Positions 32,350 to 46,055 of a stretch of 64,000 bases of DNA are shown piece by piece. The notes below the pieces were generated by a model. It saw nothing but the letters and a program-made list of their open reading frames with translations. It was not told the origin of the DNA and did no database searches. The DNA lies in the NCBI RefSeq assembly GCF_964019385.1, contig NC_088645.1:16962100-17026099 (forward strand), given 5' to 3'. A program made the position numbers and the translations under genes. The DNA comes from Sycon ciliatum (lineage: Eukaryota > Porifera > Calcarea > Leucosolenida > Sycettidae). Position 1 is the first letter of the stretch. Every line of letters starts with the position of its first letter.

Positions 32350-32409
32350 TTTTAATTTGTAATTTTATTGTTGAAGGATTCCCCAAAGGCGTTCGCCTAT
32401 CGAGGAGGT
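32350..32409 (-). repeat. LINE 3' tail, minus orientation
   Basis: On the minus strand CGATAGGCGAACGCCTTTGG, GGAATCC and an AATAAAATTAC tail follow the plan of 22941-22998. Confidence 0.5.
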
Positions 32410-34412
32410 TTCCAAACTTTCCATAACACCAAATCTGTAAAAGAAGTGATGAGCAATAGGTGAGCAAAGAAAGAGAAAACGTTTAAGGATGACATGACAT
32501 CCCTGCCTCACTGCGGCCAGTATCATAATATGAATAAGGGCAGTATGAGGACAACGAGGCATGATCGTGAGTTACTGTGTAGTGTGAAGTAATTGTATCG
32601 CCCTTCAACATAGTCGTAACATTGCTCTCTTGATCCGTACACAATCGTGTAGATCGTACATCGAGGTCTCTCATGCAGGTATAGTCGAGGGGGTTTCCTG
32701 AATGCCTGAATACAGGATGTGGGAACACTAGTATAAGATAAAGAAGAAGAAAACCGAACCATGCGATGGGTGTTAGAGCTGTGCTCTACCGTTGACGATG
32801 TGGCGGCCCGAGGCCGGCTGTCTTGTAGTAGAGTAAAGCGTAAGCCAGATTTGATAATCCTGTATCAGAACGAAACATGTGCGTCCGCTGAGAATATCCG
32901 CACACATTTTCATTGTAGAATCTGAGCTCTTATGCTATCGTGCGTTAACTGACGCATTCAAACGAAATGCCTGTTTCGCGCTCTAAAGGCACAGATTATT
33001 ACGTCATGTTGGTCGTTGACGTACATGTAAAAGACCCAATAGGTGTACCACTTGATAGTTTCTAAGCATGGTTTGCGAGATATCAACGATGACACCAGGC
33101 GGTGACAATCTCACTTTTGTTACGGCTTGTCGAATCTAGTCGCGCCACCACGGGACTCACTAGACGGAGTTCCAAGATTTACGACTTCGACGTCACCAAA
33201 TACGGGCATTCGCGCTCTCCTGAGGGAGAGATGATATCATCAAGGTGTTCGCTGCACAGTTGAGTGAGAAGGTAAGTTTTATCGCTCCCAGCTGTGTGGA
33301 GATACATGTAGGTTCTGATAGGACATTCATGCGTGCTACGTGGAGGAACCTGGCACCTTATAAGGTAGACCCATTTAGTAATCTATGATGGCTGAGCCCA
33401 CGCAGTGTGATTCAGCGGTTTTAGCAGCATTGGGCTGCGATGGATTTGGTGGCGACTCAACAAACACACTTTGCCGCAGTAACGTTACATGGGATGCATC
33501 CAAGACATTCCAAGGTGACATCACTGTGTGAAGCTTACACTTTTGCAGCACGCGCCATGTGTTGTACACTGTACATGTACATGTATGATCTGCCTGCGCC
33601 GTTCTTGTCTGCACTCGTATCTCGTCCTGGCGGTGAGATACAGAGTTTTCACCCTGGATACAACTTGCCGATATACAGGCACGTATCAGGCGCACTAATA
33701 GGAATAAGCTCCTGCCAGATCAGTGGGGGCTGAGCTCGTACCGATTGGCTCCAAGAACTTTTGCTCCCCGACGGTTAAGTCTTCTGCTCCGGCAATGACA
33801 GCCTGAAGACCATATTTGCACTGATTTCAGAAATACTATGCTCTTTAATGCACATGTACATGTACATGTGCATGTATCCCAGAGCACAGTGGTCTTCATT
33901 AGAAAGCGTCTTGATATGACATCACTAGAGCGGGTTTCCGAATAGACCCCTGAGATTACCTGGGAAGGACAGGTCAATACTATTATGAGATCATCTGGGA
34001 TCGCCACGGATACACGGATACACGGATATTGATGTTTTTCTATGCGAAGAAAGGCTGTGCATCATCATGCCTTCTGCTGTGCACAGAAAAGGCAGTGTGC
34101 CATAATGTGTGCCATAATGTGTGGCATAATGTCCCATGGATTCCTGAGAGTAGGGACCGTTATTCATACATGTAGAAGTGGAAGACGGAAATGGCAGACG
34201 TGTGACCCGCAACGCCGCCGCTCAGTGCCCTCTAGCTCTCGCTCTCTTTCTGCCATGCATTGCCAGCACTGCATGGTCACCACATCGTGTCATCAAATGG
34301 CTGCAAACAGTGTAGCAAGGTCTGAGTGCCAAGCGACTATCGGTCTGGCTGAGACGTTTACTTAGCATGGCATGCATGTACTTACACCATCAGAAACAAC
34401 AGATTGAGATTA
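32410..34412. other. unassigned non-coding stretch
   Basis: No gene seen. Repeated TACATGTA palindromes (e.g. 33570-33585, 33850-33870) and a short GCCATAATGTGT triplication at about 34098-34131. Confidence 0.35.
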
Positions 34413-34997
34413 GTGAGGTTTTGCATTCCGAATTTCGGTACAGCGTTCTTCGGTCATTTGTCGAACATCAAAATGTCGAATTTTCGCACCAACGTTTGTT
34501 TTGCAAGTCGAAAATGATGTGTTTTCATTTCGTGAGCCCCAGCATCAGCAACGTCCTGTCCCGTGCTCCTTTTCTTGCTGATTCCAACGAACTTTGATCG
34601 CCCAAAGAGTCGAGGGCCAAACCTGCCTCCTCAGTCGCCTCAGAAAAACCAACTCCATGGCCAAGTCAAATTTTATGCGTGTCGCCATAGTCTTTTCAGC
34701 CACACAGATGACGGTGAGGACACTCCAGGCGAAAGAGAGTCGACAGGCAGTGGAGAGGAGCAATCAGAGGTAGCTGACGATGCTATGTCGCCAAAGACGC
34801 CTGCCAAGCGATGCCGAGATAAGAAACCTCTTTGAATAAATCACGCGCTAGCGCTCTTCTACAAGAAAATGCATCCGAAAAATATTTTCGGCAAAGTGAG
34901 CTTTTTCCGAACAAACACTCCGAATCTTCGTGGGCATTTTCGACCTCGCTCCCGCGTGCCGAATCTTTTTGCCGAATTTCGGAATGCAAAACCTCGC
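34413..34997. mobile_element. 585-bp TA-flanked TIR element with an internal ORF
   Basis: TA at 34411-34412 and 34998-34999. The ends GTGAGGTTTTGCATTCCGAA and, inverted, GCGAGGTTTTGCATTCCGAA match over about 28 bp. A plus-strand frame, open to TGA at 34833-34835, encodes a Pro/Gln-, then acidic- and Ser-rich tail ending in a basic, NLS-like KTPAKRCRDKK, immediately followed by ATAAAT. It is not transposase-like and may be captured host sequence. Confidence 0.75.
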
Positions 34998-34999
34998 TA

Positions 35000-37427
35000 T
35001 TAACTTCTAATGCTCGGGTGGTAGCTGTGTATGATGACTACGAAATGTATTGTGAACAGCCTACCTAGGATAGACACCAACGCGGTCTGCGGTGATCTTG
35101 TCAAAGGTCATGGTATCAACGAACTGTGGCTGGAGCGTAGGAGTTCCGCGTTCATGATTTTCGTGCGCCAACTATCGCCAATCTTTCACAAATACAATGT
35201 ACATGTATGGCTTGTACTTGTGCAATCGTCATTAAAATTCATCGGGCGGTTCGCTACAAAAAGCAGAAAATCACGGGCAGGATATTGGATAAGGATACAG
35301 TTGGAGAACAACTCCGAACACTGACATGAACGTACAATGTACATATTGTACATGCACACATGCACGCCAAAACACTTGCCGAACGTCAGGACAATGTGTT
35401 GTTGTGTATTGTATGGAACCGCTGCAGTTGTAATTGTACACAGTTTAGTTACGAAGTCTTGTAGATTTGTGTACATGTGTAGCATTGATTGGGACACGAA
35501 AACAAACACACATACACACACGCGCGCGCGCGCACACACATACATGTACGCACACGCGTTCCCCGTCCTTGTTTAGCTAATCTTTCATCGCACTAATACG
35601 ACCAGTACCAGAGCGACCAACAGCCTGTGGCACGTCTACTGACTGTGACCCAGGAGATAGGTGTACATATGTTTTGAAATCATGAGTTGTCCCACGGATA
35701 CACAACGTCCTGTAGTACATGAGATGGCAGTGTGTTTCATGGACCCTAATCTTACACTGCTGCTGCTACTGCTGTTTGGACAGCCAAACCACCGCCACAA
35801 CAAGTATGACAGTCGACGACATCAAGCGCCCCCCTTTCGGCTAGTTTCGCTGGACAAAACAAACTACAACCCTGTATCAGTGTATGAACACGACGACACA
35901 GACGTACATAAGAAAAGCTGCATACGCACGCACTCACACGCGATGGCCCTGCACAGTGCACTGCAGCGCCAACCATCCCTTCACTGCGCCAGTGTGTACA
36001 TAATTGCACAGGTCAGCAGTGTGATGTACACAATGCCACTTCAATGGCAGGAACTGCTCAGTGTTCATGCAGTACTGGGAACTGCCGTTGACCTACCGCT
36101 AGTGACTAGTGTACATATGCATGCACAGTATGCATTCGGGACGGGTGATCGGCCATGCCTGCTGATAAGAAGTGAAAGCTCGAACTCGAAGGCAACGATA
36201 AGATCTGGTCAGCATTAGAAGTGAATGGATACAGCCAGCAATGCATTAGCAGCGTCGCCACCGCTCTGAACACATCCAAGGACTATCAGAGTGCCCATGC
36301 GCCTAATATGTATTCAGTGGATCTCCTAGGTAGCTTACAACCTACATAAATGTACTACATTCGCAGAGTAGAGACCAGAGCGGTCAGTCGCGCGTACACA
36401 CGGCAGTGGACAAACATGCCAGCGTCACTGGCATTTCGTCGCGTGTAGCGCATATGCATACCGCTACCTCTGGCGGCACTATGCCGCTGTGTGCGATGTC
36501 AGCGGACGGCGGAAGAAAAGGCGTGAAGAAAGCTCCGGGCAGCCATTGAAGGTTAATCATGCCTCACTCCGTACGCATGCATAAGACCAAGCCAGGAGAA
36601 GTTCATGCCCACACACGAGTTCTGGCATGGCATACGTACATGTAGACATGCACACGCGTACACGCTACATTGTAGGACGATAGACTCCATCAAACAGGCT
36701 TCCTGAGGATGCTGGGATGGGGCGCCCACATGGTATTGCACTGGTAGATTGGTAGAACTGATGCACATTCATTTACACTCATTCGAGTTCTGTGTGCGCC
36801 TGGAGTGGATCCGCGACGGCGCAGGGCAGGACCTAGCGTCTGCTGTGAGGTTAGACAAACAAGTAACAGTTGTCTGGAGGTGGCAATCTGGTGAATAAGT
36901 AAGTCTGTTTTCTTTCAAGGATCTCATAGCTTCATTTATGTTCCGGTGTGCTGGTCAATAAGCAGACTTGGTCTTCACTCAGCCCTTCGCCTTCCAGCCT
37001 CACAGATTAGTTTCACTATTAGCACGTATCACTCGTAAGTAGCAGTAGTAGTACTAGTACTAGTGACTACCTGCATTGACCACTGACCACTAGCACTGCC
37101 AGTATAGCCTTGTCCAGCCGTGCCCGGCCACACAGCCTAGAACAGTATACACTCACACACAGCTTGGCCATAACTTTGGTGGACGCTTGAACCCAGGACT
37201 CATGCCTAATTGCGAGCGGACAACACAGTATTGCTGAATACAGCTCACTGGAGATCTGCTCTCCGATATTCTCAATCCCATGGAATTCGAGTACAGTGGA
37301 GCGACGGGACATTTCTGGTGTCATTGACAGAAAGGTATGACAATAACATAAAACTGGTATTGCCATTGTATACGCGGTGATAAGAGTACTGTAACTGAAT
37401 GCGCTCTCCCTTCCCGTGTTCATCGTC
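35000..37427. other. unassigned non-coding stretch
   Basis: A CA/CG-alternating tract lies at 35505-35540. A 185-codon plus-strand open frame (35661-36218) has a short hydrophobic LLLLLLF stretch but no family match, and is not supported as a gene. Confidence 0.3.
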
Positions 37428-37497
<70 letters not shown>

Positions 37498-37498
37498 G
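37428..37498. repeat. (CT)n microsatellite
   Basis: About 70 bp of CT with TTTC interruptions. Confidence 0.95.
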
Positions 37499-40400
37499 TT
37501 CCTTGTATCAACTCCCTCATCCTGTAGTAATGTTACCAGGCCTGAACCCTGAGCACAACTTTGATATTGTGCTACGCGTGACAAGTTACAACTACCTTTG
37601 ATATGAGCAAATCTAACTACAATGAGAAGAGTTGTGAGGATAAATGGAAGCCATGGTGGATGGTTAGCTTGTCTATATGTGTGTCTGTGTCCTTCGCCGT
37701 TATACGTTTTGACTTGTCAACGCCAATTACTAAATTAGTCCCCATCCCCATCCTAGCTGTCACGTGCACTGTACTTGTAATTGTACAAACACGCTTGTCC
37801 AGTTACTTCGTCTATCAGTCTGTAAAATGCACCGACTGGCAATTGTGACGTAGACAGCTTGAACTGAACGATGACAGATACAGTGTATGCTAGCGTTCAA
37901 AACCTACTGCCTGGGAACTTTCGTTCTCAACATACATGTACATACGAATAGCGTTACTAGTACGTCGTGTGCTTGTTATGAATAATTGACCTACGAGTAG
38001 AAGTTGTGTGGCTGAAGGTTACCAGAGTTTCCGCAGTTATAGGAATGCTTCGAAGCCTCCCTTTCCGCCTTAGTGTACTGTCTGTTGTGCGATATAGAGG
38101 AGGGGGGATATGTACCTTGACGCTTAGATAGCTGTGAATTAGTTTGAGGCTCTGCGGCGTCTCTCGATCATCTGGCGAATGATTACAAACAGTCTGATTA
38201 CAGTGCAACACGCATCCCATGTACTGCACCTGAATGAGCACAGGCGAAATTCTTTTCTGCTCACGACGGGCAGTGGGGGCCGGTAGCAGCGGCCAGTGCT
38301 TCAGTGGTGCGGCCGAGAGGCACTGCATTATACCTGACCACAGCAATGTGCTGCGTACAGCAAGCCATGGTCGTGTCTTGTCTTATGTGCAGCATTATCA
38401 TAAGATTACCCTATCCAGACTAAATGGTTAATCTCCGTTCTTCCACTCCAAAATGCACACAGTCTTGGCCAGGAACAAGATTCTTTGCGGCAGAATAGCA
38501 GGTGCTAGATAGAGAGCTAGCTCGGATGTACGTTGTTCTTGTAGTTTATAATGTACATGTGCTCGTGGCCGTGTGTAGTAGTGGCCTAGGGTACGTGGCT
38601 ACTACATGTCGATAATACAAGGCTCACTTTCAGCAGGAGTGCATATGACTTGTAAACGGGCAAATGTTGTGGTCTGTGGTCATGGATCATGAGGTTAGGA
38701 TCATGTACACATCTCCAGTTCTACGCTCCAGATCTCACTGACCCCAGCAAGGACCAGTCCGTTCAGGGTATCTCCAAAAAGTTCGCAGTGCATCAGAGTG
38801 CAGAGCGACTAATACAGGAGATGAGAAATCGTTTCTCCTGTTTCTACCATATTGTATCTATTTTTACTTTACACCGCAGTTCAAACGGGAAAGCATTCCC
38901 CCTATGATGACGATGGAAAAGAAGAAAAGGAAAACAAGATATGGGAACTATTACTTGGATATGTGGAGTGAAGGAAAAAGTGAGCCTAGAGTTCTCCTGG
39001 GATAAGGACAACATCCTAGCCGTATCTAGTTTCACTCACTGAGCGATCACCGACTGTATGAATTAGCTCCATGCGATCCTGTGTACAATGTACATGTGCG
39101 TCAACGACATAATATAAGTACTCAATGTCGGTGGCTGTACAGTACAGCGTGACGGCCTACAATTCTACAGAGAGGGCCGCGGGCATACGGCACCATGTGA
39201 TCCTGCTATTGTGCACGGGTCGACAGGAACATGCCATTAGGTACTACACTTCATGCATGTACTAGTTGAGCACATTGTCCCAGAGACACTACTAGTACTA
39301 CCCATGGACATACATGCGGCGTACCGACCTCACAGCCAGCATTAAAAAGTGTGGCCAATGGCTCTGCCCAATGGGCAAATACACGTACATGTACATGTAA
39401 TAGCGATTTTTGGGTATCGATTTCACCTGCACCTGTTTCCTTGCTCAATTTCCCTGTTTCAACGCACAATCGACAACATTCCCAGTTCCTGTGCGCCGAA
39501 CAAGTGATGGGTACTCAAGATGGGTTTTTCCTAGGCAAATCGCACCAGTGACATGATATCTGGGTTTGCATAGCCACCATCTTGCCCCCTTGACTGGTAC
39601 AGATAGTGCAGGCTGAGAAAACTCCTCCTGTCAAGTTAGCTAGTTATCCACAATCTTCACGCAGGCCGTGTCTTACGTCTTGCTGTCAGTCCCACGGAGG
39701 ATTCACTGTACCTTGACATGTCCCACAGATAAAGGGGAAATAATAGAAGGATCACTCCCTGTGGCCATCATAGTCACTACTTGAAACAAGGCAAACAGGA
39801 AGTGAACGGAACGGCCCTAGGGGCATTTATATTGTAGTTATGTAAATTAATTGCTCAATCTGGGTAATTATACAGTGGGAAGCGGAGGTATGACGAGTGA
39901 TTTTGCAGGACAAGGGTCCTAACGAAAACAAGTAAAAAACCATGAATGGTCAATGACGATGCGGCATTTGGTGACGACGACGACGACGACAAAACAGAAA
40001 AAACTTTATCGTGACAGCCAGGGGTCTCAGAGTTTGTTCGGCAATCTAAGCACTCACCGGCTGGAAAGCACGTCACGTGTCAACCATGTTCCTAGTATGT
40101 GAGTGAATGGCAATAGTGCAGTGTGTAGATGGGCTAGATAATTCTATTATCAGTAAGATGTACATGTACATGTGGGACCACTAAAGGATCGATGTTTCTG
40201 CACGGCGACCCTCAGTCAAAGTCCTGAGGCACAATTATGATGGCCACGCCTGGCAGATGGCTAGATACTCTGAAGACGTGCTGGCCTGAAACGTGTGCCT
40301 CCTAATGGGCAGAGACGTAGTGTATCTCAACTTCGCTCTGCGCTGGCATAGAACAGAGAGGGCGAACAACGAGAATACCTTTAACCGTACGTGTTCTTCA

Positions 40401-43400
40401 GCTCTATCTATAGTACAATGTATGTAGGACTTGTGATGACAAATCGGAAGTAGGGCTGTGCCTCCCATCCCTCGTGGCTACATGTTCGCACTAAAGCAAT
40501 CCCTCATACACACACATACATACACACGGTGTCTTCTTGAAAGTCCACAGTGAATTAAACAAGAGCATTAGGTACACGTACATCGCTGCTTGTATGCTGT
40601 TAGCATGGGCGTCAGTTAAAAGTATGGATCACATTCGACGCCAGGCATCGCACCTTTCACAAGCTAAATGCCAATACAACTATGCGCCATATTACCCCTT
40701 ACTGAGAAGGTAGTACACTGATGAAGCTGCGGATATGATTCAGTATGTCTTATGCATACTGACTGACCTGCTACATCAGAATTGTACACATAACATCGTA
40801 CGCGCCGGATGTCCACACCTACACGAGCAGCCCCTTCCACGACCATCCACTATGACGAGACTCTAGCCTAAGCCACACAAAGCCAGACCCTACGACCATG
40901 ATGACCGTGAGATATAAAACGAATAGCGATACGCACTACAACGAATCTCGACAGTTGACAGCTTTCTAGCTGTGCTGACAGACTGCGTCTCCTAACCCTA
41001 TTGAATTCTCTGTCAGCAAGAAGTGTCGGCTAACGGCGGGAATTCTCGTGCTCCGGCCCGATAACGTCTACGTCTTTCTCAGTCTTCTAGTCGACACCAG
41101 CGTCATGTCCATTATCATCAGGACCTGACTGTATATACATATAGCACTGTTTCAGTGCATGGAGCACTATTTGAACGTCATTTGGCATTCTGCTATGTGT
41201 TCCCAGACACTCATTGCTGCAGAAAGAAAGAGTAAAAGAGATATACTGGTCGATGAAAGTTCTAGTGAATTTGATTGTAGCGTCTAGTGCAAGACATAAG
41301 GAACGTGATACCAGCTTGTTGCCGATTTATTGGGAAGGCAAAATGTTAGATGGTTTCCTCTACCAGTTTATACCTCCTCTCTCTTGCTCTGAATGGTGAA
41401 GCGAGGACAGTTGTCTGCCAGTCCACTATCGAATAGTCTCTCCGGCATATGGGCCTGTTGCCAGTGTTGCGTCCCTGCGTCAGCCTGGAGTGTGCGGAGG
41501 TCAGAAAGGACATCGCCATCATACCTTCAACTCTCCACCACAAACAGTAAGGTAACGGATGTGTGCATGTACGTGTAGCATGTGGAGCAAGGCGCTTATA
41601 ATGCACTGTTATATTCGTCATTCGCTCGAGTATAGACCCCCTTTCCTTTTTCCTCTCTCGGTCATGCCATAAATACATAAAATTTAATAATATTATCATA
41701 CTGAACCCCAAGGCAGCTAGTGGTTTCGACCTTGTTACCTCTTCCAGAAGTTCCCACCAGCAGAGCGCAGATTGACTAAACCGATCAAATGAGACATTCA
41801 TGTTGCTCTAACCACGAAACTGCATTACCAACCCTCTGGTTCGTTCACAGTCGTCCCGTGTCTGAGAGGGGGGGGGGGGAGGGGGTTCTGGAGGGGGAAA
41901 CGTTACGGTTTTCCTCATCTGTAGTATCCAAACTACAGTCCACTTCAAAACTATAGACGCGTACCTAGGCAAAAACCGTTATGCCAGCATCTATACCACA
42001 TAAAATCTGTGATCACTTTGTGCATAAATGTTTCCAAATTGGGCGTCTGTTATCCAATCCTTTAGAAACTATATGAGAGTAATTGCGGAGCGATCCTGAG
42101 CAATATTCCGAAAACTATGTACATGTACATGTAGACGGTGTTCTCCTGCACATTCTGGCATGAACCCTAATGTACTCTCTAATGTTACGTGCGTAACCTT
42201 CTAGAACAGTAGAAGTACAATCATGTACTTGGACGTAAATCGATTACTAAACTGTAACGTGGTTTTGACCATGTGTATGTGAGAGCAACACAAAGGGTGA
42301 TCTTCTTGTTCAGCGTCTTGAAGTCGTTATAATTACTGCACAAGTGATATCTACATAAACATTGTAGCACCATGTGTAACATGACGTGACAGTGAAGTGA
42401 CAACTGGCGAGTGCGCTATAGCTGAGAGCGGACAGGAAGCCTGGAGCACGATAGACAATGAAAAGTGTGAGCCCCAATACTCGTCGGCGGGTCTTTCCCT
42501 GTTTGCCGCTGCATCTGCATTGGATACACTGCCGCAGGAGAAAGCGGTGGATTGGATTGACAAAGGTTCCTATTAACATCAGAGAGGCAGTACACTACTA
42601 GAGAGGCAATTATCTCAAATAGGTCCCGACGGATAGGACCACAGGGAAGGCGGCTGTAGGAGAAGAGTTAGCACTTTCACAATGTGACGAGAACTAGACC
42701 GATGCACTGATCAACACGTGTCTGGCTCCGTAGAGCGGACGGAAATGCAAATTTCCCGGCGTAGATGGAGCGCTCTCATAAATCATCATCGCCATCCTGC
42801 TGCTGTTCGTGCCTTTCAACAGTCATGTACAGAAAACGAACATGCGGCATGCAGCTATCACAGCCAATGTGATGACGGCCCAGCACAACCAACAGGGCGC
42901 GCTGTGTCATGGCTTCCGATATTCGCGGCGTTCATCTTGATCGCGCCGCTTGAATGGCAGCAAACATCATCTTGAAAACCTACACAAAGCTTCTTCTCCA
43001 GTGTTCCAGTGTTAGTGCCGAAACGTACCTGAACGCCATGATTGCCCAGTAAGCTTAGAGGTATGTACAACACAGTCATCGTAGGGCTGCTGCATCAGGG
43101 GTTGTAACTTGTATGAAACGTTGGGAATTGAGCGCATCCCCAGGCTAATCGGGGCTAGGCATGACAAGACGGAAGGACCGCAGGGTATCTGGGCTGCTTT
43201 GTACGTCGCCAACACGATATCACTACGTAGCGTTGTGGTTGTTGTTGTTGTTGCTGTTGTTATTGTAGGAAGCAGCTCAGAGCGCTATACAGGATCTCTA
43301 GCCTACATGGGTGAAATGTGATCATGCAATTGTCGCAGCAATAACTTGCAATAGCTGCTTGTATGTAGCATTCCTTACTTTCCCACGGAACAAGACGACA

Positions 43401-44618
43401 CCACCCAGCAGGCGTGTGACTTGTTCGTAACGTTATTGTAATAGCGTAGACGAGTGCGAATTCCCACACGATGATCTGCGAGTAGCTACAGAATGCTCTT
43501 TAGAATATCTTTGCTACTATGCTAGTTCTACCTAGTACTACACGTACAGTATTTGTATTAGTAATGGTTGGGATTATGCAGTGTCCAGGCCCCGCATTTC
43601 TGCCGCCGCGACAGTAAACTACCATTGGACGGAGGAGACATTGGGTTGAGCCAGTCTACGCAGTAGGGCTCATGTACTCCTGTTGTTACTTGTACGCATT
43701 GTGGGGCAGCACACAGGAATGCAACTAGCGAAAGTGTTCGCAACTCTAAACTATGTCCGCTTGTTCAAGGCCAGTTCTCCGCTTGCAGTTACATTGAAGC
43801 CTGAACTCTACATAGTTATATGCGATGGTAGTAATACACTTAGATAATAATAGTACCTGTAGGCTGTATCCTCGAATCACGATGAGTGTTTCCTGCTTAG
43901 CTGATCCTCTGCCCGACCTACTTCTGTGTTTCACAGCAATTGTCAGATAGTTTTTTTCTGTCCTCTACGCCCTTGTACCTTGTTCGAATACCTTGGCAAT
44001 TGTCACCAAATCTCTTGGCCGGCGATAACTGCCATGTCCACGGTGAGATCATCCAAAATGGATGAGTGACTATGGGCCTATGGCTGAGCGGGTGAGTCGC
44101 GCGTGTGCCCTGCCGTCTTAGTTGCCACGCCGTGTTCAGTTCTAAGACAACGATGTTTACAACGTGCATGGCTTGTAGTGTAGTTTCGGGGTCCTTTGTG
44201 CGGCATGATCCAGACCCAGGAACCATCTCCCTGTTTTGCTGTGCGTCATTTGCAAAACACATCTGCACACTAAAGCACCGTTCATGTCCATGTGTGTGCA
44301 TGATGAACGAATTTGATTCGAAGTTTGAACGACAGCTACAAGACTCCTAAACAGACAGAATTGTTGTTTGATCTACTTGAGTCATTCACTGTGGAACGCA
44401 CCAATTAAAGACTAAGAATGCAACCTTCCCATCAAGCACCAAAGCAAACTGGCCCTTCACAAAGCGTTTATGTGAGATGACCGACGGTTACTTCTTAGTT
44501 CGGATAGACTTGACACGACTCGTCAAACTCACAGAAAAAGCCAAAACGTCTACAAGCAGATATCATGCGAACAAGGTGTTAGTTGATACCACTAGTAATA
44601 ATACTAGTATTCTACTGT
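37499..44618. other. long stretch without a supported gene
   Basis: No recognised domain, RNA gene or TE border was found. A G12 run at 41869-41880 with further G-rich sequence, a GAC/GTT triplet run (39975-39990, 43232-43264), and scattered TACATGTA palindromes are the only visible structure. Confidence 0.35.
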
Positions 44619-44657
44619 GCTAGGCTGAGCTCTAGGCTGAGCTCTAGGCTGAGCTTT
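44619..44657. repeat. 13-bp tandem repeat, three copies
   Basis: TAGGCTGAGCTC repeats three times. Confidence 0.85.
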
Positions 44658-45870
44658 GCTCTGTGCCGTTACATGTGACCTGTAGGCAGGTACAGTGTAC
44701 TATTCGTTTTCACTTTTCCATCTTGCATCGCTCCCAATTACTAGAACGGAACTGTGATGCACGGTTTCAATGTTAATTCCAATTGAGTCGAGGAACATGG
44801 AACACGGTTACACCCGCCTTGTAGGTCTACTCGCACCCGCTTGCATATCATTGATCGTAACAATAGCTACATGTACATGTACGTAACACGTGCATGGCTG
44901 CAGCCGAACACTGATATAGTCGCACCACTTAACCCTAACACAACTCCATTGACTTGAGTTTCAAACTTTCATAGACCTTCGGGAAGTAGGGCACTCAAAA
45001 ACGTGTCTCCAGTCACCACGATGTGTGATTTACCAATTCCACGTGTACCCTGTATACAGTGTACGTATTCCATCATTCCAGCCCGCTCTGCTACCTTTCC
45101 TGTTTTTAACGTCGGCATACATGTACGTCAGCTGGAGGAGGGGTTGCAACGTCTCCTGTTACCTTGGGACATTGGTATTTCAGTTCCAAGGTGGGCAGTG
45201 CGAACGAGGCACAAGACAGGACAAAAACTGGGGCACTATTCATCTCTTCCTGGAGTGTGTGCGAACTACATGTACAAACATGGACACAATGGTAGTATTT
45301 CTAAACGCATATCGCACGGACATTCCTTTACCTTGGCCTGGGCAGTTGGGGCAGCCATGCGCGATCGCATTCATGTCGATTTGGACGATCAAGCACTCAA
45401 ACAGCAGAACGCCACTATAATGTACTACATACCCTGGCGGTGTAGTCTTTGAAAGTCATTGGGAGTTTGGTGGCATAGCTGGCTGGACTTCTCCACAACT
45501 GTTACTTGGCACAAGACACTGTCAACTGTAGCGATATGTGTGGCTGTGGCTGAGTGTACACGATCATGTACATTCTAGATATACAGTACATGGTGGCACA
45601 CTGTTGTAACCTTTCCACTGACTACTGGTCTTAGCACTGGTCTTCAGGAAGACGCTGCGTAAAAGAACGATGCAATCAGTAACGCCCTGCTGCCTTCTCA
45701 AGAGCAATACCTGCTAACCGAGCATAGCTAATGCCCGAGTTTAACGCTTAGGCCACCACCCGCGGCCTGGAATCTAACGTTCTTTTCCCGTGGGAAACCA
45801 TAGCCCATACAGTCATGTATTTGTGATATCGACAACAAACAATGAATGGCACCTAGTACATGTACATGTA
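44658..45870. other. unassigned non-coding stretch
   Basis: Two overlapping plus frames of 149 and 131 codons (45003-45452) are open together, which argues against either being coding. A box-A-like TGGCCTAAGCG on the minus strand near 45753 lacks a B box. Confidence 0.35.
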
Positions 45871-46053
45871 CAGTGAAACCTGTCTAAGACGACCACTCAA
45901 GGGACATTCAAAATGTGGTCTCCATTGCCAGGTGGTCGGTCTCCTTATCCAGGGTCATTTGACCGGAAACAGCATCCCTTGGTCCTGGTAGCAGTGGACT
46001 TCTGGGGCAGGTGGTCGCCTTATCCGAGTGGTCGCCTTGACAGGTTTTACATG
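45871..46053 (+). mobile_element. MITE, CAGTGAAACCTGTC family, copy 2
   Basis: Starts CAGTGAAACCTGTCTAAGAC with TA at 45869-45870 and ends ...CCTTGACAGGTTTTACATG with TA at 46054-46055. Co-linear with 1586-1794 in inverse orientation, lacking that copy's 17-bp tandem expansion. Confidence 0.8.
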
Positions 46054-46055
46054 TA

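Noticed and set aside
35661-36218. 185-codon plus-strand open frame with a hydrophobic stretch
   Set aside because: No recognisable family; composition varies along its length and no exon borders are convincing.
44080-44165. Box-A-like TGGCTGAGCGG, possible tRNA
   Set aside because: The B box is poor (TGTTCAGTTCT) and no cloverleaf pairs.
45003-45452. Overlapping 149- and 131-codon frames
   Set aside because: Both frames open over the same interval without domain signal suggests chance stop-codon depletion.
45730-45775. Box-A-like TGGCCTAAGCG on the minus strand
   Set aside because: No B box follows at a usable distance.
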